DNA of 64,000 nt. It comes from Anaerobacillus alkalilacustris. Its GTDB lineage: Bacteria; Bacillota; Bacilli; Bacillales; Anaerobacillaceae. The translations under genes were made by a program, and so were the position numbers. The DNA lies in assembly GCF_001866005.1 (NCBI RefSeq), contig NZ_MLQR01000029.1:123754-187753 (forward strand). The letters are read 5' to 3'. Shown here piece by piece: positions 38,290 through 49,331 of the stretch (positions within the stretch are counted from its first letter, which is position 1; each line of letters begins with the position of its first letter). The notes beneath the pieces are model-generated. The model saw only the letters and a program-made list of their open reading frames with translations. It was not told the DNA's origin and did not search any database.

Positions 38290-38383
38290 ATTGGGCAAAT
38301 AATTATGGTAGTTCTTCAAACTAAATCAAATTTACTGATTAATAAGATAGAATAAGGCTTTAATTATTTTTATTATGCCCAAT
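38290..38383 (-). promoter_or_regulatory. Long-range leader stem of rimP
   Basis: On the minus strand TTGGGC followed, after a 7-base bulge, by AAATAATTA pairs with TAATTATTTGCCCAA just before the rimP ribosome-binding site, a 6+9 bp stem enclosing about 50 bases. It could regulate the rimP-nusA-infB operon; purely from base pairing. Confidence 0.4.
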
Positions 38384-38497
38384 CAAAAAAACATCAATAT
38401 ATGTCGATTAATAACGAACATTTTCATAATAAAAAAAGAAGTTAGTTTGACTTATATTTTCACCATTTTTTTATGTAGGTCTTCTTACAGTAAAACG

Positions 38498-38521
38498 AAA
38501 GAGTGGGTTTCCCCACTCTTT
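38498..38521 (-). terminator. polC terminator
   Basis: AAAGAGTGGG (38498-38507) and CCCACTCTTT (38512-38521) form a 10-bp stem with a 4-base loop, about 90 bases past the polC stop. Confidence 0.85.
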
Positions 38522-38610
38522 TTGTGTGCACCTATTCTAAGTATTACCTCAAAAATATAACATAAACCCTAAATTTATGCAAGGTGGTTAGAGTTATGAT
38601 GTATTCCCCG

Positions 38611-40016
38611 TTAGAAAAGTGACAATTGATTTGATTCTGGTAAACCTTCTAGACAACCGTGCTCATCTAAATTTTCTAAAACTGTCTTTGTAATTTTGCT
38701 CCGCTGTTGGAGATCTTCTTTCGAAAGAAATTCACCACTTTCTCGTGCTTTTACGATGTTTATCGCAGCATTCGTTCCAACCCCTGTCATTGCATTAAAA
38801 GGAGGTATTAGTGTTTTATCTTCTACTAAAAACTCTGTAGCACTCGAACGATAAAGATCTACCTTTTTAAACGAAAATCCTCTTTCACACATTTCTAATG
38901 CAAGTTCAAGAACTGTGAGTAAACTCTTCTCCTTTGGTGACGCATCTAATCCCTTTGCAGCAATTTCTTCAATTTTCACACGAATTGAAGCTGATCCTCT
39001 TACCATCGAATCTAAATCAAAGTCATCAGCTCTAACAGTAAAATAAGCTGCGTAAAATAAAATTGGGTGGTGAACTTTAAAATAGGCAATTCGAACCGCC
39101 ATTAATACATAAGCAGCGGCGTGCGCCTTCGGGAACATATATTTTATCTTCAAACAAGATCCTATATACCAATCAGGAACATTGTTTTTCTTCATTTCTT
39201 CAATCCATTCTTCACTTAAACCTTTACCTTTACGTACGCTCTCCATAATTTTAAAAGCTAAAGAAGGTTCTAACCCTTTATAAATTAAATAAACCATAAT
39301 ATCATCACGACAACCAATTACTTCTTTTAGGACACATGTCCCGTCTTGAATTAATTCATTTGCGTTATTTAACCAAACATCTGTCCCATGTGATAATCCA
39401 GAGATTTGGACAAGTTCGCTAAATGTAGAAGGCTTTGTTTCTTCAAGCATCTGTCTAACAAATTTGGTTCCAAACTCTGGTATACCATACGTGCCAGTTT
39501 TACACATAATTTGCTCTTCTGAAACTCCGAGAGATTCAGTTCCACTAAATAATTTAAATACTTCATGGTCATCAGTTGGAATTGTCTTCGGATCAATACC
39601 ACTTAAATCTTGTAGCATACGTATTACGGTTGGGTCATCGTGTCCAAGAATATCTAATTTTAATAAATTATCATGAATAGAGTGAAAATCAAAGTGTGTT
39701 GTTTTCCATTCTGATGTTTTATCGTCAGCTGGAAATTGGATTGGACAAAAATCAAAAATTTCCATATAGTCTGGAACAACAATAATTCCACCAGGGTGTT
39801 GACCGGTCGTTCGTTTCACTCCTGTACATCCAGATACAAGACGATCAATCTCAGCTCCTCGCATTTGCAAGTTAAAATCACTTTGATATCCCTTCACATA
39901 TCCGTATGCTGTTTTTTCAGCAACAGTACCGATTGTACCTGCGCGATAAACATAATCAACACCGAACAGTTCTTTTGTATAATTATGAGCCCTTGGCTGG
40001 TAATCTCCAGAAAAAT
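38611..40016 (-). CDS. polC: DNA polymerase III PolC, 3' exon
   Basis: C-terminal 467 residues of PolC plus the last two bases of split codon 967. It begins [18 protein letters not shown], the part following PDIDLN in other PolC proteins, and continues through [25 protein letters not shown], the palm/fingers and the C-terminal helix-hairpin-helix/tail ending [10 protein letters not shown]. The frame is open 46 bases further upstream into the intron (adding [16 protein letters not shown]), but that is intron domain VI. Joined to the 5' exon it gives a 1434-residue protein, against 1437 in B. subtilis. A terminator follows. Confidence 0.96.
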
Positions 40017-40065
40017 ATGATGATAGGTAAGCATTTGAAGTTATCTCCAGCTTTTCCCCCATCTC

Positions 40066-40101
40066 ACACCGTACGTGACCCTTTCAGTGTCATACGGCGT
40101 T
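40066..40101 (-). ncRNA. Group II intron domain V
   Basis: Minus-strand hairpin AACGCCGTATGACACTGAAA...GTACGGTGT, matching the domain V pattern with a CGC catalytic triad, GAAA tetraloop and the closing GTACGG strand. It is the catalytic centre and looks intact. Confidence 0.88.
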
Positions 40102-40126
40102 CCATCGTTAACATTGTCGAAGTTAT

Positions 40127-41950
40127 TCAGCTAAGTTTTGGATTTCCTACTTCCGTGCTTAACTGATTTAGTTTTTTAACTGCTTTTAAATCAAAAGTCT
40201 CAAGTATTGCTTTGTACTTTGGATTTGTTGTTGGATTATTATTATGGATTAGCATATGGTAATCTTTTTTGATAATTATTAGATTATCATAATCATCAGT
40301 TCCACCTTGGGCAGTTGGTTTTTTGTGGTGACATATTGCATTGAACGGAGTTAATCTTTCACCCGTTATTCCACAACAACCTTTTTGGGCAACGTATCTA
40401 CTTAGACGATTATCTTCGTATTTTACGCTTTTGGATTTATAGGTACCTTTTCTAAACATTTCTATTTCAGTAACGGATACGATTTTTATCTCTTTATGAA
40501 TGGCTTTTCGGTCATTCGCATTATAGATTGTAAATTCTGGTTTTCGTTGACCGCGTATATCATGTTTAACTGCTTCCATCGGATATACTAATATGCCATT
40601 ACTTTTAAATCTAGGACATCGGTAACCAGTGTAAAATTTTTCAATCACTTTGTTTTTCTCTTGAGTCATGTTGAAAATGTTTCTGTACAAAAGTGATTTA
40701 ATATTTTTGTGTACTTTATGCCTTATATCGTTAAAGTCTTGAGATACTCTTGTAGCTATCTTGTAATAGTTCTGCATCCCAAGGATATTGGCGTTGTACA
40801 TCATAATTTTTCCTGGTGTTGGACTTTTTCTTATCTTAATCAGTTTATGCCTAATTACTTCTTCTACCTTATTTTTGGATTTAGGACTCATTTTAGAGTT
40901 TACTATATATCCTGTTTTTCCAGTTCCCTTTTTAACTGCTCTGAACCGTACTCCTAAGAAGTCGGTACCGTTTTTGCGGAGGTTTGTGATTTTGCTTTTT
41001 TCTTTACTTGTTTCTAAACCAAGTCTTTATTGTAACCACTTTTCAACAGCTATTTTGATTTTCTTGGCATTATTATAAGAATTCGTAAAGATTTTAAAAT
41101 CGTCCGCGTATCTTACAAGGTACATTGGTTTCAGTTTCGTCTTTTTAAGAGCATCTGTTTTGTTTCTTTTTAATTTATAAGGTATTCTCGTAGGTTTTGT
41201 TTCCCATTGATTTGATATCCACCAGTCAAACTCGTTCAAAACAACATTTGCGAGTAGGGGCGATAGTATTCCGCCCTGTGGTGTACCCTTATCTGGTACT
41301 CCAATTCCTTTGATTTCCGCTTTCAGCATTTTCTTAATAATTGATAATACTTTTTTGTCCCGTATACCAATGGTCCATAGTTGTTTGAGAAGCTTGGTGT
41401 GATTAACATTGTCGAAAAATCCTTTTATATCTATATCTACCACATAGTGATTGAAGCTGTGATTAACTAAATGATAGCATCTAGCTAAAGCGTCATGGGT
41501 ACTTCTCTTGGGTCTAAATCCAAAGCTATTTGAGTTAAACTTGCCTTCCACAATAGGTTCGAGGATTTGCAAAAACATTTGCTGAATTAACCTGTCCTCT
41601 ATCGTTGGAATTCCAAGTGGTCTCATATCACCGTTTGGTTTAGGTATCAGTACCCTTTTTACAGAATGCGGTTCATAGTTAATAAGTCTTTTTCTTGTTA
41701 TTGCCACAAGCTTTTTAATATCCATACTTTGTAGATGTTTGATGGTATGTCCATTTGTGCCTTTTGTTTTGCTTCCAGTGTTACTTTTGATATTTCGATA
41801 TGCTAGTCTAATGTTCTCTTCCGATATGATAAAGTCATAAAGGTTTTTAAAGTATCTACCATTTTCACTTTCTTCATAAAGACTATCCAACTGGTCTTGC
41901 ATACCAAAGTATTCGTTGTTTCTCAACTTTTGTATCATTAAGTCAGTCAA
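40127..41950 (-). pseudogene. Group II intron reverse transcriptase/maturase/HNH protein, nonsense-interrupted
   Basis: 607-codon intron-encoded protein read in one frame from ATG 41950 to the stop at 40127, except for a TAA at 41027-41029. First part (307 residues): RT domain with TKGTNGHTIKHL, RPLGIPTIEDRLIQQ, SFGFRPKRSTHDAL, GTPQGGILSPLLANV and the catalytic YADD. Second part: LGLETSKEKSKITNLRK and LGVRFRAVKK (finishing the RT/thumb), the maturase X domain, and a C-terminal HNH-like region (ICHHKKPTAQGGTDDYDNL). The TAA replaces one codon in EKWLQ-stop-RLGLE; no frameshift is needed. A 254-codon frame starting at 40891 could in theory reinitiate. Confidence 0.9.
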
Positions 41951-42684
41951 CTAATCACTTCCTTTCGAAAGTTTTCGTTTCTTTAAGTCTTACTAGAACC
42001 TGACTTTTATAGGTTTGTTTCGACGTTAACGACTAATGCCCTTCCCTCAAGAATGTTTTATCCTCCGACTTATTGGTTATTCAGTCATCATAGGCAATCT
42101 TGTAAGCGGTACTACGGCATCACTGCCACTTCCATAAATCTATGTTATAGCTGTTGCTTTTCCATAGAAACACTTTTAGCGAAGTGCAACCTTCTGATGT
42201 GTTGGAAGCTTCTCACGTTCCACTATTTCTATCTGTACATAATCTACTTAGGTTCCCCCTAAATCCCGTTGAGCTTGACTGTGCCTGTAACACAGTATGG
42301 ATTTTCATAACCAAACGTTTACTCATCCACACTCAAAATTCCTAATAGGAACCCATACCATTTCTGATATGTGACATTTACGAGAAGTCAGTCGAGGGTT
42401 CGTCCCAGTTATTCTACTGATACTAACCATATAGATTTTATAGACACCAGACCTATCGTTCACAGAAACTTTATAGCTCCCTTTCCTCAGCCGTACTGTT
42501 AGGGTGACCTTCAGCCTACTTTAGCGGGCTTCAGACAAAAGTTGATTTTGCAATACTCCTTATGCCTGCCGCAGCTTCAGTGAGTGTGTTTCAGGGCGTT
42601 ACTCCGTCATTCCACACTTCGAAATAGCAGTTCTCCTAGCATAATAGCTAGTGGCTAATCTTTTCAATTAGCAACGTGACGCAC

Positions 42685-45583
42685 TGAGATCGATATCAGG
42701 AACTTTATCCCCTTTGAAACCAAGGAATGTTTCGAAAGGAATATCATGTCCATCTTTTACGTATTTCGTACCGCACTCTGGGCAATCTTTATCTGGTAGG
42801 TCAAATCCAGAACCTACAGAACCATCATCAAAAAAGTGAGAGTGATGACAACTTGGACATACGTAATGTGGTGGTAATGGATTTACTTCCGTAATTTCTG
42901 TCATCGTTGCAACTAAAGAAGAACCTACCGATCCACGTGAACCAACAAGATAACCGTCATCTAAAGACTTTTTTACAAGTTTATGAGAGATTAAATAAAT
43001 AACAGCAAACCCATGACCGATAATACTCTTTAATTCTTTTTCAAGTCTTGCCTCAACGATTTCCGGCAAATTCTCTCCATAAATACTTCTTGCACGTCCA
43101 TAGCTCATCTGCCTTATTTCTTCCTCAGCACCTTCAATTTTAGGTGTATATAAATCATCTGGAATTGGCTTTAAAACTTCTATATCATCAGCAATTTTTT
43201 GAGTATTTGTTACGACAACCTCTTTTGCTTTTTCCTTACTTAAAAATTGAAAACACTCCAACATTTCGTCAGTTGTACGAAAATGAACTTCCGGTAGTTT
43301 TTGTTTATTTAATGGGTTCGCCCCACCTTGGCTAGCAATTAAAATTTTCCGATAAATACCGTCATTGGGATGTAAATAATGAACATTTCCAGTTGCAACA
43401 ACAGGTATATTTAATTTTTCACCTAAAGAAACAATATTTTTGATAATTTCTTTTAATGCCAATTCATCACGAACTAGCTCTTTTTCAATTAAGTGATAAT
43501 AATTCGAAGGTGGTTGAACTTCAAGGTAGTCATAAAATTTAGCGGTCTTTTCTACTTCATCACTAGACTTTTGCATCATCGCTTCAAAAACTTCGCCTTT
43601 ATCACAACCAGAACCAACTATAATTCCCTCTCGATGCTTCTCTAATAAAGATCTTGGGATCCTAGGCGTCCTATGGAAAAACTCAAGATGCGAATAAGAA
43701 ACAAGTTTGTATAGATTCTTTAATCCTACTTGGGTTTTTGCTAGTAGAATACAATGAGAAGGTCTTAAGCGATGGAAGTCCCCTTTACCCATATTGTCAT
43801 TTAAACGATCATGGTACAATATTTCTTTTTCGATACAATCCTTAAGCAATTTCCATAATAAATAGCCGGTTGCTTCTGCGTCATAAATTGCACGGTGGTG
43901 ACTAACTAACTCAATATCAAACTTTTTACAAAGATTATTCAGTCGATGATTTTTCAATTCTGGATAAAGGAACCTAGCCAATTCTAGTGTATCAATGACC
44001 GGATTTTCACAATCACTGAAACCTATTTTTCGAAACCCGGCATTAATAAATCCCATATCGAAACTTGCATTATGAGCAACTAAAATATCGTCGTTAATCC
44101 ATTCTTTGAAGTCTTTTAGAACATCTCCAATCTCTGGAGCACCAACTAACATATCATCGGTAATTCCTGTTAAGTCAATGATCGTATTCGTTAACTTTTC
44201 ATGAGGATCTGCAAATGATTCAAATCGATCGATAATTTCACCATTTTTAATTTTTACAGCGGCAAGTTCTATAATCGTATTATAGACAGCGGATAACCCT
44301 GTGGTTTCAACGTCAAATACTACATAAGTTTCCTCACTTAGTAATCTTTTTTGCGTGTTATACGCAATAGGCACACCATCATCAACTAAGTTTGCTTCAA
44401 CTCCATATAATATTTTAATCCCATGTTTTTTTCCAGAACCATAGGCTTCTGGAAATGATTGAACGATGCCGTGGTCTGTAATGGCAATAGCTTTATGGCC
44501 CCATTTACTTGCTTGCTCTACTAAACGACTACATGAAGTGACTGCATCCATTTGACTCATTGGAGTGTGGAGGTGTAATTCTACTCGCTTTTCATCATCT
44601 GGAGCTAAATCTTGTTTTTGGACGGGCTTTACTTCATTAATGTCTTTAGCAATCATTACTAAATCGCGGACAAACGTATCATGTTGAACTCCGCCTCGAA
44701 CCTTAACCCAAATACCTTTTTTTACTGCTTGGAGAAGAGGCACATCTTCTTTATCATTTGAAAATATTTTTACAAGTATTGAGTCAGTATAATCTGTGAT
44801 CTTAAATGTTAAAAGCGTTCGCCCACTTCTTAATTCACGTGTCTCCGCATCAAATACATACCCTTGAATTGCAATCTTCTTTTCTTCATCTTGGATAGTT
44901 TCAATCGGTACGATATCATCCTTAATTTGATAACCTATTGTCAATGCTTCACTTGACTGAATCATTTTCTCTGCTCTTTTTTCTTGTTTTTGCTTTTCAA
45001 TCATAGCTGCAACCATTTTCGAATGATCTTCTTGTTCTTTTTGTTCCACAAACTGTTGGAACTCCTTCTTCGATTCTTTAACAACTGTTTCTACTAGATA
45101 GTTCGGAAAACCAAGTTTTAAAAAAGATTCTTTAATAGGCTCTTTCAGCTTTCTACTTAAAGCGATAGCCTCTGTTTCATTTCTTACATTAATCGATAAT
45201 TTATTCCCTTCAATAACTGGGGTTTGCCCTTTTAGAAATTGAATAATTGATGGGGAAAAACCTTCTAAGCATTCTACTAGATATGGCCAATAACTCAAAA
45301 CAACTTTATTGTCAACTTTTGTATTAGTATAACGAATAGTAAACGATACCGATGCTATATGACTAAAAGCTTGTCCTATTCGATCATGAAAAAGTTGAAA
45401 GACATGAAAGGGTAATATTCTTTCAAATTCGAAATCAAACTGCCATTTTTTTTCATTTTTAAAAATTGAAAGCTTATGGATAACGCCATTATTTAAAAAC
45501 TGTTGTGTAAGGTCTTCAGGAAATAATATTTGCTGGAGGAGTAATTGGAACCGTTCCATGCGTATTCGTCTATCTTCGTTCAT
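42685..45583 (-). CDS. polC: DNA polymerase III PolC, 5' exon
   Basis: First 966 residues, plus one base, of the replicative DNA polymerase of low-GC Gram-positives. Order: N-terminal domain (1-220), OB-fold (about 235-315), PHP domain ([12 protein letters not shown], 337-348), inserted 3'-5' proofreading exonuclease (DVETTG 424-429, then HNASFDMGF and HRAIYDAEA), the zinc-finger CPSC/CPEC (about 917-945), and PDIDL (962-966) holding two catalytic aspartates. The intron starts one base later. Without splicing the frame ends after four intron codons. ATG at 45583 after GAAGGGGGATC. Confidence 0.97.
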
Positions 45584-45617
45584 TATGATCCCCCTTCTTT
45601 ATTTTTGTTTACATAGT

Positions 45618-45649
45618 AAATGGTACCCCCACCAAGCAAGGTACCATTT
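45618..45649 (-). terminator. Hairpin between proS and polC
   Basis: AAATGGTACC (45618-45627) pairs perfectly with GGTACCATTT (45640-45649), 12-base loop, 20 bases past the proS stop. The tail (ACTATG) is not U-rich, so termination may be partial. Confidence 0.55.
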
Positions 45650-45668
45650 ATGTTATTCTTGAAACTTT

Positions 45669-47378
45669 TTAACCTTGTCGTTTAATGTAATCTTCTAATG
45701 TAGATAGAAGTTGGTCAGTGGGAACTTCTATAACCTCATCAGATTTACGAATTTTCACTTCAACAATTCCTTCTGTTGCCTTCTTCCCAACTGTAATCCG
45801 TACAGGTAAACCGATAAGGTCAGCATCGGTAAATTTTACACCTGGTCTTTCAGCACGATCATCAAATAGTACATCGTAACCTTCTTGCTTTAGTTGTTTA
45901 TATAAGTTTTCTGACAACTCTTTTTGTTCGACATTTTTCGAGTTAACCGTAATTAGATGAAGATCAAATGGAGCTACAGATGTTGGCCATACAATTCCTT
46001 TTTCATCATGATTTTGCTCAATAATTGCCGCAACTGTACGCGAAATACCAATTCCGTAACAACCCATAATCATTGGCTTTGATTTGCCGTTTTCATCTAG
46101 GAAATTAGCACCCATCGCCTCACTATAACGAGTACCTAATTTAAAAACATGCCCAACTTCAATACCTTCAGCAAACCGAATTATACCTTTGCCATCAGGA
46201 GAAGGATCTCCTTCTTTAATAAAACGTAAATCAAGATATTGTTTCACAGAAAAATCTCTGTCCGGGTTTACATTTTTAAAGTGTTTGTCCTTCTCGTTAG
46301 CACCACAAACACCATTACTAATAAATTCTACAGCAGTATCAGCTAACACATCAACATCTGTAGTTACGTTGACAGGACCAATAAACCCAAGTTCACAATT
46401 CATGAATTTAATTGTTTGATCTGCAGTAGCAAGTTCCACCTTTTTCGCCTCATAAAAATGCTTAATTTTCACATCATTGACTTCATGATCACCACGTACT
46501 AAAACTAGTACAGGCTTTTCATCAACGATAAATAGGACTGCCTTGATTAACTTTTCTTTACTAATAGATAAAGAAGTTTCTAGTTCTTCAATGGTTTTTA
46601 GATCTGGGGTATCAAATCTTTCTAACTCTAATAAATCTTCGCCACTTTTCTCATATTGTGCAACCACAGGTGCTATTTCAATATTTGCTGCATAGTTGCT
46701 TTCACTTGAATAAGCAATTGTATCTTCACCGATGCTTGAAAGTACCATAAATTCGTGAGTGTCTTTACCACCTATTGCACCAGAATCAGCAACGACTGCT
46801 CGAAAATCTAGCCCACATCTAGTAAAAATGTTTGTATATGCTTCATACATTTTTGTATAACTTTTATCAAGACCTTCTTGATTTATATCAAAAGAATAAG
46901 CATCTTTCATTATAAATTCTCGAGACCTTAACACTCCGAAGCGCGGTCTTCTTTCATCTCTGAATTTTGTTTGAATTTGATATAAATTCATCGGTAACTT
47001 TTTGTATGATTTTACATCATCTCTAACAATAGTGGTTATTACCTCTTCATGTGTTGGTCCTAAAGCAAACTCACGATTATGTCTATCGTTAAAACGCATT
47101 AACTCAGGACCATATGCATCCCAACGTCCACTCTCTTGCCAAAGTTCTGCTGGTTGAATGGCTGGCATAAGAAGTTCTTGTGCACCTGCTTCATCCATTT
47201 CTTGTCGAACTATATTTTCAACCTTTTGCAAGGCTCGCATCCCTAGCGGTAAAAAAGAGTATAAACCAGATGCAGTTTGTCTAATTAATCCAGCACGTAA
47301 CATCAACTGGTGGCTAGTAACTTCTGCATCAGATGGCACGTCCCTTAAAGTTGGACTTAAAAAATGATTTTGCCTCAT
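45669..47378 (-). CDS. proS: Prolyl-tRNA synthetase
   Basis: Class II aminoacyl-tRNA synthetase charging tRNA-Pro. 569 residues, the bacterial type with an inserted editing domain (INS, about 225-400) between motifs 2 and 3. Seen: [29 protein letters not shown] (motif 1 region), [17 protein letters not shown] (motif 2), [17 protein letters not shown] (motif 3) and the anticodon-binding domain at the end. ATG at 47378 after AGAGGTG. No T-box leader was found upstream. Confidence 0.97.
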   Translation of the reverse strand: MRQNHFLSPTLRDVPSDAEVTSHQLMLRAGLIRQTASGLYSFLPLGMRALQKVENIVRQEMDEAGAQELLMPAIQPAELWQESGRWDAYGPELMRFNDRHNREFALGPTHEEVITTIVRDDVKSYKKLPMNLYQIQTKFRDERRPRFGVLRSREFIMKDAYSFDINQEGLDKSYTKMYEAYTNIFTRCGLDFRAVVADSGAIGGKDTHEFMVLSSIGEDTIAYSSESNYAANIEIAPVVAQYEKSGEDLLELERFDTPDLKTIEELETSLSISKEKLIKAVLFIVDEKPVLVLVRGDHEVNDVKIKHFYEAKKVELATADQTIKFMNCELGFIGPVNVTTDVDVLADTAVEFISNGVCGANEKDKHFKNVNPDRDFSVKQYLDLRFIKEGDPSPDGKGIIRFAEGIEVGHVFKLGTRYSEAMGANFLDENGKSKPMIMGCYGIGISRTVAAIIEQNHDEKGIVWPTSVAPFDLHLITVNSKNVEQKELSENLYKQLKQEGYDVLFDDRAERPGVKFTDADLIGLPVRITVGKKATEGIVEVKIRKSDEVIEVPTDQLLSTLEDYIKRQG

Positions 47379-47550
47379 AGAAACACCTCTATTATTTTTT
47401 CAATTAAATTAATTTCATAATTTTATTAATCGAGCAACATCAAACTATATCTAGCTGTTAATGTAGTTATTCAACTATATATAACATTTTAGTCTCAGAT
47501 ATCTGTATTATGAAATTCTAAATTAACAACTAAAATATTTGATACTATTA

Positions 47551-47710
47551 CAAGAAAAGCGTAAGGCGCCCGCCTATCGGCGACAAACACTGGAAGGTCG
47601 GCAAGTAGCGGTCTGCTCTTTGACCGCAATTAACGAACTGAAGTGATCGAGCCGATGGCGCCTGAAGCTAGACAGTTTCCAAGTTAGAAATTTTATAAAT
47701 TCTGATTATA
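47551..47710 (+). repeat. Dispersed intergenic repeat, copy 7
   Basis: Same 5' variant as copy 3 (AAGAAAAGCGTAAGGCGCCC, CGGCGACAAACACTGGAAGG, GCAAGTAGCGGTCTGCTC), with a shorter middle, ending GCTAGACAGTTTCCAAGTTAG and TTATAAATTCTGATTATA. First of three head-to-tail units between proS and rasP. Confidence 0.85.
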
Positions 47711-47824
47711 TAAGAAAAGCGCAAGCGCTTGGTCACGTGCGAAAGGACTGAAGTAGTGACCGAGCTCGTAGGCTGCTTGCGCTAGACAATTTCCAAGTTA
47801 GAAATTTTATACTTTCTTACCTTG
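47711..47824 (+). repeat. Dispersed intergenic repeat, copy 8 (short form)
   Basis: AAGAAAAGCGCAAGCGCTTGG start directly followed by the 3' module GTGACCGAGCTCGTAGGC and TTTCCAAGTTAG, so the middle is missing. Shows the minimal 5'-plus-3' form of the element. Confidence 0.82.
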
Positions 47825-47960
47825 TTACAATAAGCGCGAGCGCCTCAAACCGGCGAAAGACCTATAACAAGAAACACGCTACATGGCTTCATGTAATAGG
47901 GGTAAGGACCTAAAGCGGGTATACGCTAAAGCTCGGCACTTTCCGCCTTTAGAAAGTTAT
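47825..47960 (+). repeat. Dispersed intergenic repeat, copy 9 (diverged)
   Basis: ATAAGCGCGAGCGCC start, GGCGAAAGACC, ACACGCTACATGGCTTCATG and an AAAGCTCGGCACTTTCCGCC end: related in layout but much changed in sequence. The rest of 47379-48021 is AT-rich with no gene. Confidence 0.55.
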
Positions 47961-48021
47961 AATTCCTTTTTAGTAAAGCACTAAATAGTTTCTAGGTTTA
48001 TAATAGTGACTATTTTAATTT

Positions 48022-49278
48022 TTACAAGAAGAACTTATTAATATCATTCCAAGTAACTACTAACATTAGCAACATCAGAAGTGCAAAGCCAACGAAATGA
48101 ACAATACCTTCTTTTTGTGGGTCAATTGGTTTTCCACGGACAGCTTCTAAACCAATGAAAATCAACCTCCCACCGTCTAATGCAGGCAGAGGTAATAAAT
48201 TAATAATACCTAAGTTAACACTCAATATCGCAGCCCATTGCATTAATACTAAAATCCCCATCTCGGCAGCTTGACCAGTATAATTATATATTCCAACTGG
48301 CCCAGATAAATGGTCGAGTGTGAATTGGCCTGTAATTAACATCCCTAAACTCTCAATTATAAGTACAATGTATTCATATGTTTGAGTTAAACCAAACATA
48401 ATTGATCCAAAAAGAGCAAATTCAGTAGGCGGATAAACCCCTATAAAACCATCTTTTTGTTCGTTAACACCTATTCGTTCATCTGGAACAATGGCCACAC
48501 TAAATACTTCACCGTTGCGATTGATCATAAATGTAAGTTCTTGATTCGGACTTTTTTGTATCACACTTGTTAGATCATCCCATGTTTCAAGTGGCTTACC
48601 GTCAATCGCTACTACTAAGTCACCTTTTTGAAGTCCTGCTTCAATAGCTGCTCCATCCGGAATTACATCGCCTACAATCGGTTTATTTACAGGCATTCCT
48701 TGAATTAAGGAAAAAGCCATTAAAATTACTGCAGCTAACGCAAAATTCATAAAAGGTCCTGCAAAAATAGCAATCGCCCTTTGTGACAAAGTTTTAGAAC
48801 CAAATTGTCTATTATGTGGTGCAATTTGTGTGCGTTGTTCATCATAAATATAATCTGCTTTTGGATCTACATAATATGTTCGAAACTCATTATCTTCGTC
48901 ATAACCTTGAATGAATAATTGATGTTCTAAATCAATCTTTTCTACAGTAATAACCCTTGCATTAGGATGTTTCGATTTATTATTAATAACAATATCCTTC
49001 ACTTTTCCTGTTGGTGTAAAAACTAAACCAATTTGATAGCCTGGTTTGATTTCGATCATCTCTGGATCTTCTCCAGCCATTCTCACAAACCCACCTAACG
49101 GTAATAAGCGAATAGTATAAACCGTCTCATCCTTTTTAAATGAAAAAAGTTTAGGACCAAAACCAATTGCAAACTCTCTACATAGAATACCTGCTCTTTT
49201 AGCGAAAATTAAGTGTCCAAGTTCATGAATGAATACTAACAACCCAAAAATAATAATAATGGAAATTAAGGTGTTCAT
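48022..49278 (-). CDS. rseP: Site-2 zinc metalloprotease RasP/RseP
   Basis: Intramembrane protease (RasP, YluC) that completes cleavage of anti-sigma factors such as RsiW and of FtsL and signal-peptide remnants. Zinc motif HELGH in the first membrane helix (about residues 18-22), PDZ domain (about 195-270: [13 protein letters not shown]), second metal motif in [11 protein letters not shown] and a final membrane helix. 418 residues from the ATG at 49278, aligned with B. subtilis; a GTG at 49287 adds three residues and is also possible, as neither has an ideal ribosome-binding site. Confidence 0.94.
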   Translation of the reverse strand: MNTLISIIIIFGLLVFIHELGHLIFAKRAGILCREFAIGFGPKLFSFKKDETVYTIRLLPLGGFVRMAGEDPEMIEIKPGYQIGLVFTPTGKVKDIVINNKSKHPNARVITVEKIDLEHQLFIQGYDEDNEFRTYYVDPKADYIYDEQRTQIAPHNRQFGSKTLSQRAIAIFAGPFMNFALAAVILMAFSLIQGMPVNKPIVGDVIPDGAAIEAGLQKGDLVVAIDGKPLETWDDLTSVIQKSPNQELTFMINRNGEVFSVAIVPDERIGVNEQKDGFIGVYPPTEFALFGSIMFGLTQTYEYIVLIIESLGMLITGQFTLDHLSGPVGIYNYTGQAAEMGILVLMQWAAILSVNLGIINLLPLPALDGGRLIFIGLEAVRGKPIDPQKEGIVHFVGFALLMLLMLVVTWNDINKFFL

Positions 49279-49331
49279 CCTGATCACAACCTTTACATTT
49301 ATTTCACAATGATCTTCTTCATTGCGATCTA

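Larger units (their letters stand above)
38264..38610. other. Gap between polC and rimP
   Basis: 347 bases holding the polC terminator, an AT-rich stretch that must include the rimP operon promoter (a TTGATG-16-TAATAA pair around 38365-38395 on the minus strand is a weak candidate), and the rimP leader stem. No open frame. Confidence 0.4.
40017..42684 (-). mobile_element. Group II intron inserted in polC (2668 nt)
   Basis: Self-splicing retroelement in the same sense as polC. 5' end GTGCG (from 42684), 3' end ...CTATCATCAT (to 40017, an AY ending). Removing it joins CTCA to ATTTTTCTGG and restores DIDL-N-FSGD in frame (phase 1: A|AT). Domain V is recognisable at 40066-40101; domain VI follows. 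The stretch 41951-42684 (734 nt) has no gene and holds RNA domains I-III and part of IV. The intron-encoded protein lies in domain IV and carries a nonsense codon. Class not assigned. Confidence 0.93.

Noticed and set aside
38611..40062. An independent gene starting at 40062 (a second PolC-like protein)
   Set aside because: The first 16 residues come from intron domain VI; the remainder joins the upstream exon exactly at the expected PolC codon.
40891..41027. Frameshift separating the RT and maturase parts of the intron protein
   Set aside because: Translation of the gap is in the same frame and gives the expected RLGLE...LGVRFRAV segment; only one TAA interrupts it.
47379..47550. T-box riboswitch ahead of proS
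   Set aside because: No specifier stem, no GGGUGG-type T-box sequence and no terminator before the start codon.
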